Positions 63,424 to 64,000 of a stretch of 64,000 nucleotides of DNA are shown here, in pieces. The notes beneath the pieces are model-generated. The model searched no databases. It saw only the letters and a program-made list of their open reading frames with translations, and was not told the DNA's origin. Position numbers and translations under genes: made by a program. Source of the stretch: Mesobacillus sp. S13 (GTDB lineage: Bacteria; Bacillota; Bacilli; Bacillales; Cytobacillaceae); NCBI RefSeq assembly GCF_020422885.1, contig NZ_CP084622.1, positions 2,561,001 to 2,625,000 on the forward strand. Reading direction: 5' to 3'. How positions within the stretch are numbered: the first letter of the stretch is position 1; every line of letters starts with the position of its first letter.

Positions 63424-63452
63424 TAAAAGCTGCCAATTGGCAGCTTTTTAAT
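63424..63452 (+). terminator. Terminator after the GDPD gene
   Basis: AAAAGCTGCC and GGCAGCTTTT pair around AATT, followed by TAATTAG. Confidence 0.85.
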
Positions 63453-63469
63453 TAGGGAAAAACACGCCA

Positions 63470-64000
63470 TCAATAAAGTCTATTTTTATATCCATCTTCC
63501 AATCTTTTCCGAATCTCATCTTCGGACCCTTTAGGCATTTTCGAGTGTGCTGCCAGTATCTCTGCACCTTTTGGTAATGTTGATGAGTCTCCCCAGGTTT
63601 CAGGATTCCATAAACCTGACCGTTTCAATGCTTTTCCGCATTGTATATAGCATTCCTCTACTTCCACTACGATGCCAAGCAGCGGCTCCTTCCCACCGGC
63701 TTTCATCCTGCTTAGCAGTTCTGGGTCACGTGTCAATCTGGCCTTTCCGTTGACTCTCAATGTCTCCAGCATCCCAGGGATTAGAAACAACAGCCCTACT
63801 CTGCCGTTTGATAAGATATTTTTCAGAGAATCCATTCTCTTATTCCCTGGCCTCTCCGGAATCACTATCCGGTTATGGTCGAGAACAAGGACAAATCCAG
63901 CAGCATCACCCCTTGGAGAGGAATCTGTGTACCCATTTTCGTCTGAGGTGGATAAGACTAAAAATGGGGAGTGAGAGATGTAATTGGAGCAATGTTCATC
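63470..64000 (-). CDS. Pyridoxamine 5'-phosphate oxidase-family flavoprotein (runs off right edge)
   Basis: The frame is open to the window edge, giving at least 176 residues. The visible N-terminal part is DEHCSNYISHSPFLVLSTS, then SPRGDAAGFVLVLD and IVIPERPGNKRMDSLKNI, the FMN-binding PPOX fold of the MSMEG_1061-like group. The first internal ATG-like codons near 63865 are not the true start, because conserved family sequence extends upstream. The C-terminal half has LWNPETWGDSSTLP. Function within the family is unknown. Confidence 0.85.
   Translation of the reverse strand, partial: DEHCSNYISHSPFLVLSTSDENGYTDSSPRGDAAGFVLVLDHNRIVIPERPGNKRMDSLKNILSNGRVGLLFLIPGMLETLRVNGKARLTRDPELLSRMKAGGKEPLLGIVVEVEECYIQCGKALKRSGLWNPETWGDSSTLPKGAEILAAHSKMPKGSEDEIRKRLEDGYKNRLY

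Overview
The window is chromosomal DNA from a low-GC, endospore-forming member of the Bacillaceae, of the Bacillus/Mesobacillus type. The evidence is three minor small acid-soluble spore protein genes (sspN, sspO, sspP) plus tlp, AbrB, strong AGGAGG-type ribosome sites, many TTG starts, and local gene orders like those of B. subtilis (yneP/tlp/sspN/yneN, citB/sspO/sspP, dppABCDE-ykfABCD, kbl-tdh). No phage, insertion sequence, CRISPR array, rRNA or tRNA was seen.

Region 1 (1-14,900): a thioesterase gene running off the left edge, a double AAA+ ATPase, tlp and sspN, a small FbpB-like gene, a membrane-anchored thioredoxin-like protein, mtnA, an SDR enzyme, a DUF3231 protein, a LysR regulator divergent from an NCS2 permease, a hypothetical protein, then aconitase (citB) with a CcpC-type operator, sspO and sspP.

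Region 2 (14,900-17,950) is the most unusual part. It is a selenium locus in which gene calling breaks. selA lies beside an 80-residue SelW/Rdx-family gene with an in-frame UGA in a CxxU motif. selD carries an in-frame UGA at its catalytic position. Both UGAs are followed at the right distance by a bacterial SECIS-like hairpin with the same GUU loop. Conventional ORF finding misses the first gene and truncates the second.

Region 3 (17,950-41,040): threonine degradation (tdh, kbl), arginine deiminase, AbrB, a YqcI/YcgG protein, a secreted LVIVD-repeat protein, an ABC-F ATPase, a phosphonate/phosphite-type ABC importer (phnDCEE), several small or hypothetical genes, an AI-2E family transporter, a YhcN/YlaJ lipoprotein, an HD hydrolase, a 1151-residue membrane protein, a nitrilase-GNAT pair and an MFS exporter.

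Region 4 (41,090-54,800): a PAS-GGDEF diguanylate cyclase, then a ten-gene dipeptide and murein-peptide uptake and recycling cluster on the minus strand: dppABCDE, ykfABCD and an added beta-lactamase-fold serine hydrolase. A consensus promoter overlapped by a CodY box precedes dppA. A CoA-type Nudix hydrolase lies upstream.

Region 5 (54,800-64,000): a small lmo0937-type membrane protein, a HAD phosphatase, a formate/nitrite channel, a PadR regulator with an MFS transporter, aspA, a MerR-HTH protein with a long 18-residue repeat region, a secreted glycerophosphodiesterase, and a PPOX-family flavoprotein running off the right edge.

The larger intergenic spaces hold several unrelated-looking repeat families. 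Four of the five repeat regions are tandem or paired units with a period of 52-53 bp, each unit containing a dyad. A separate 134-bp GC-rich palindromic element lies near the left edge.
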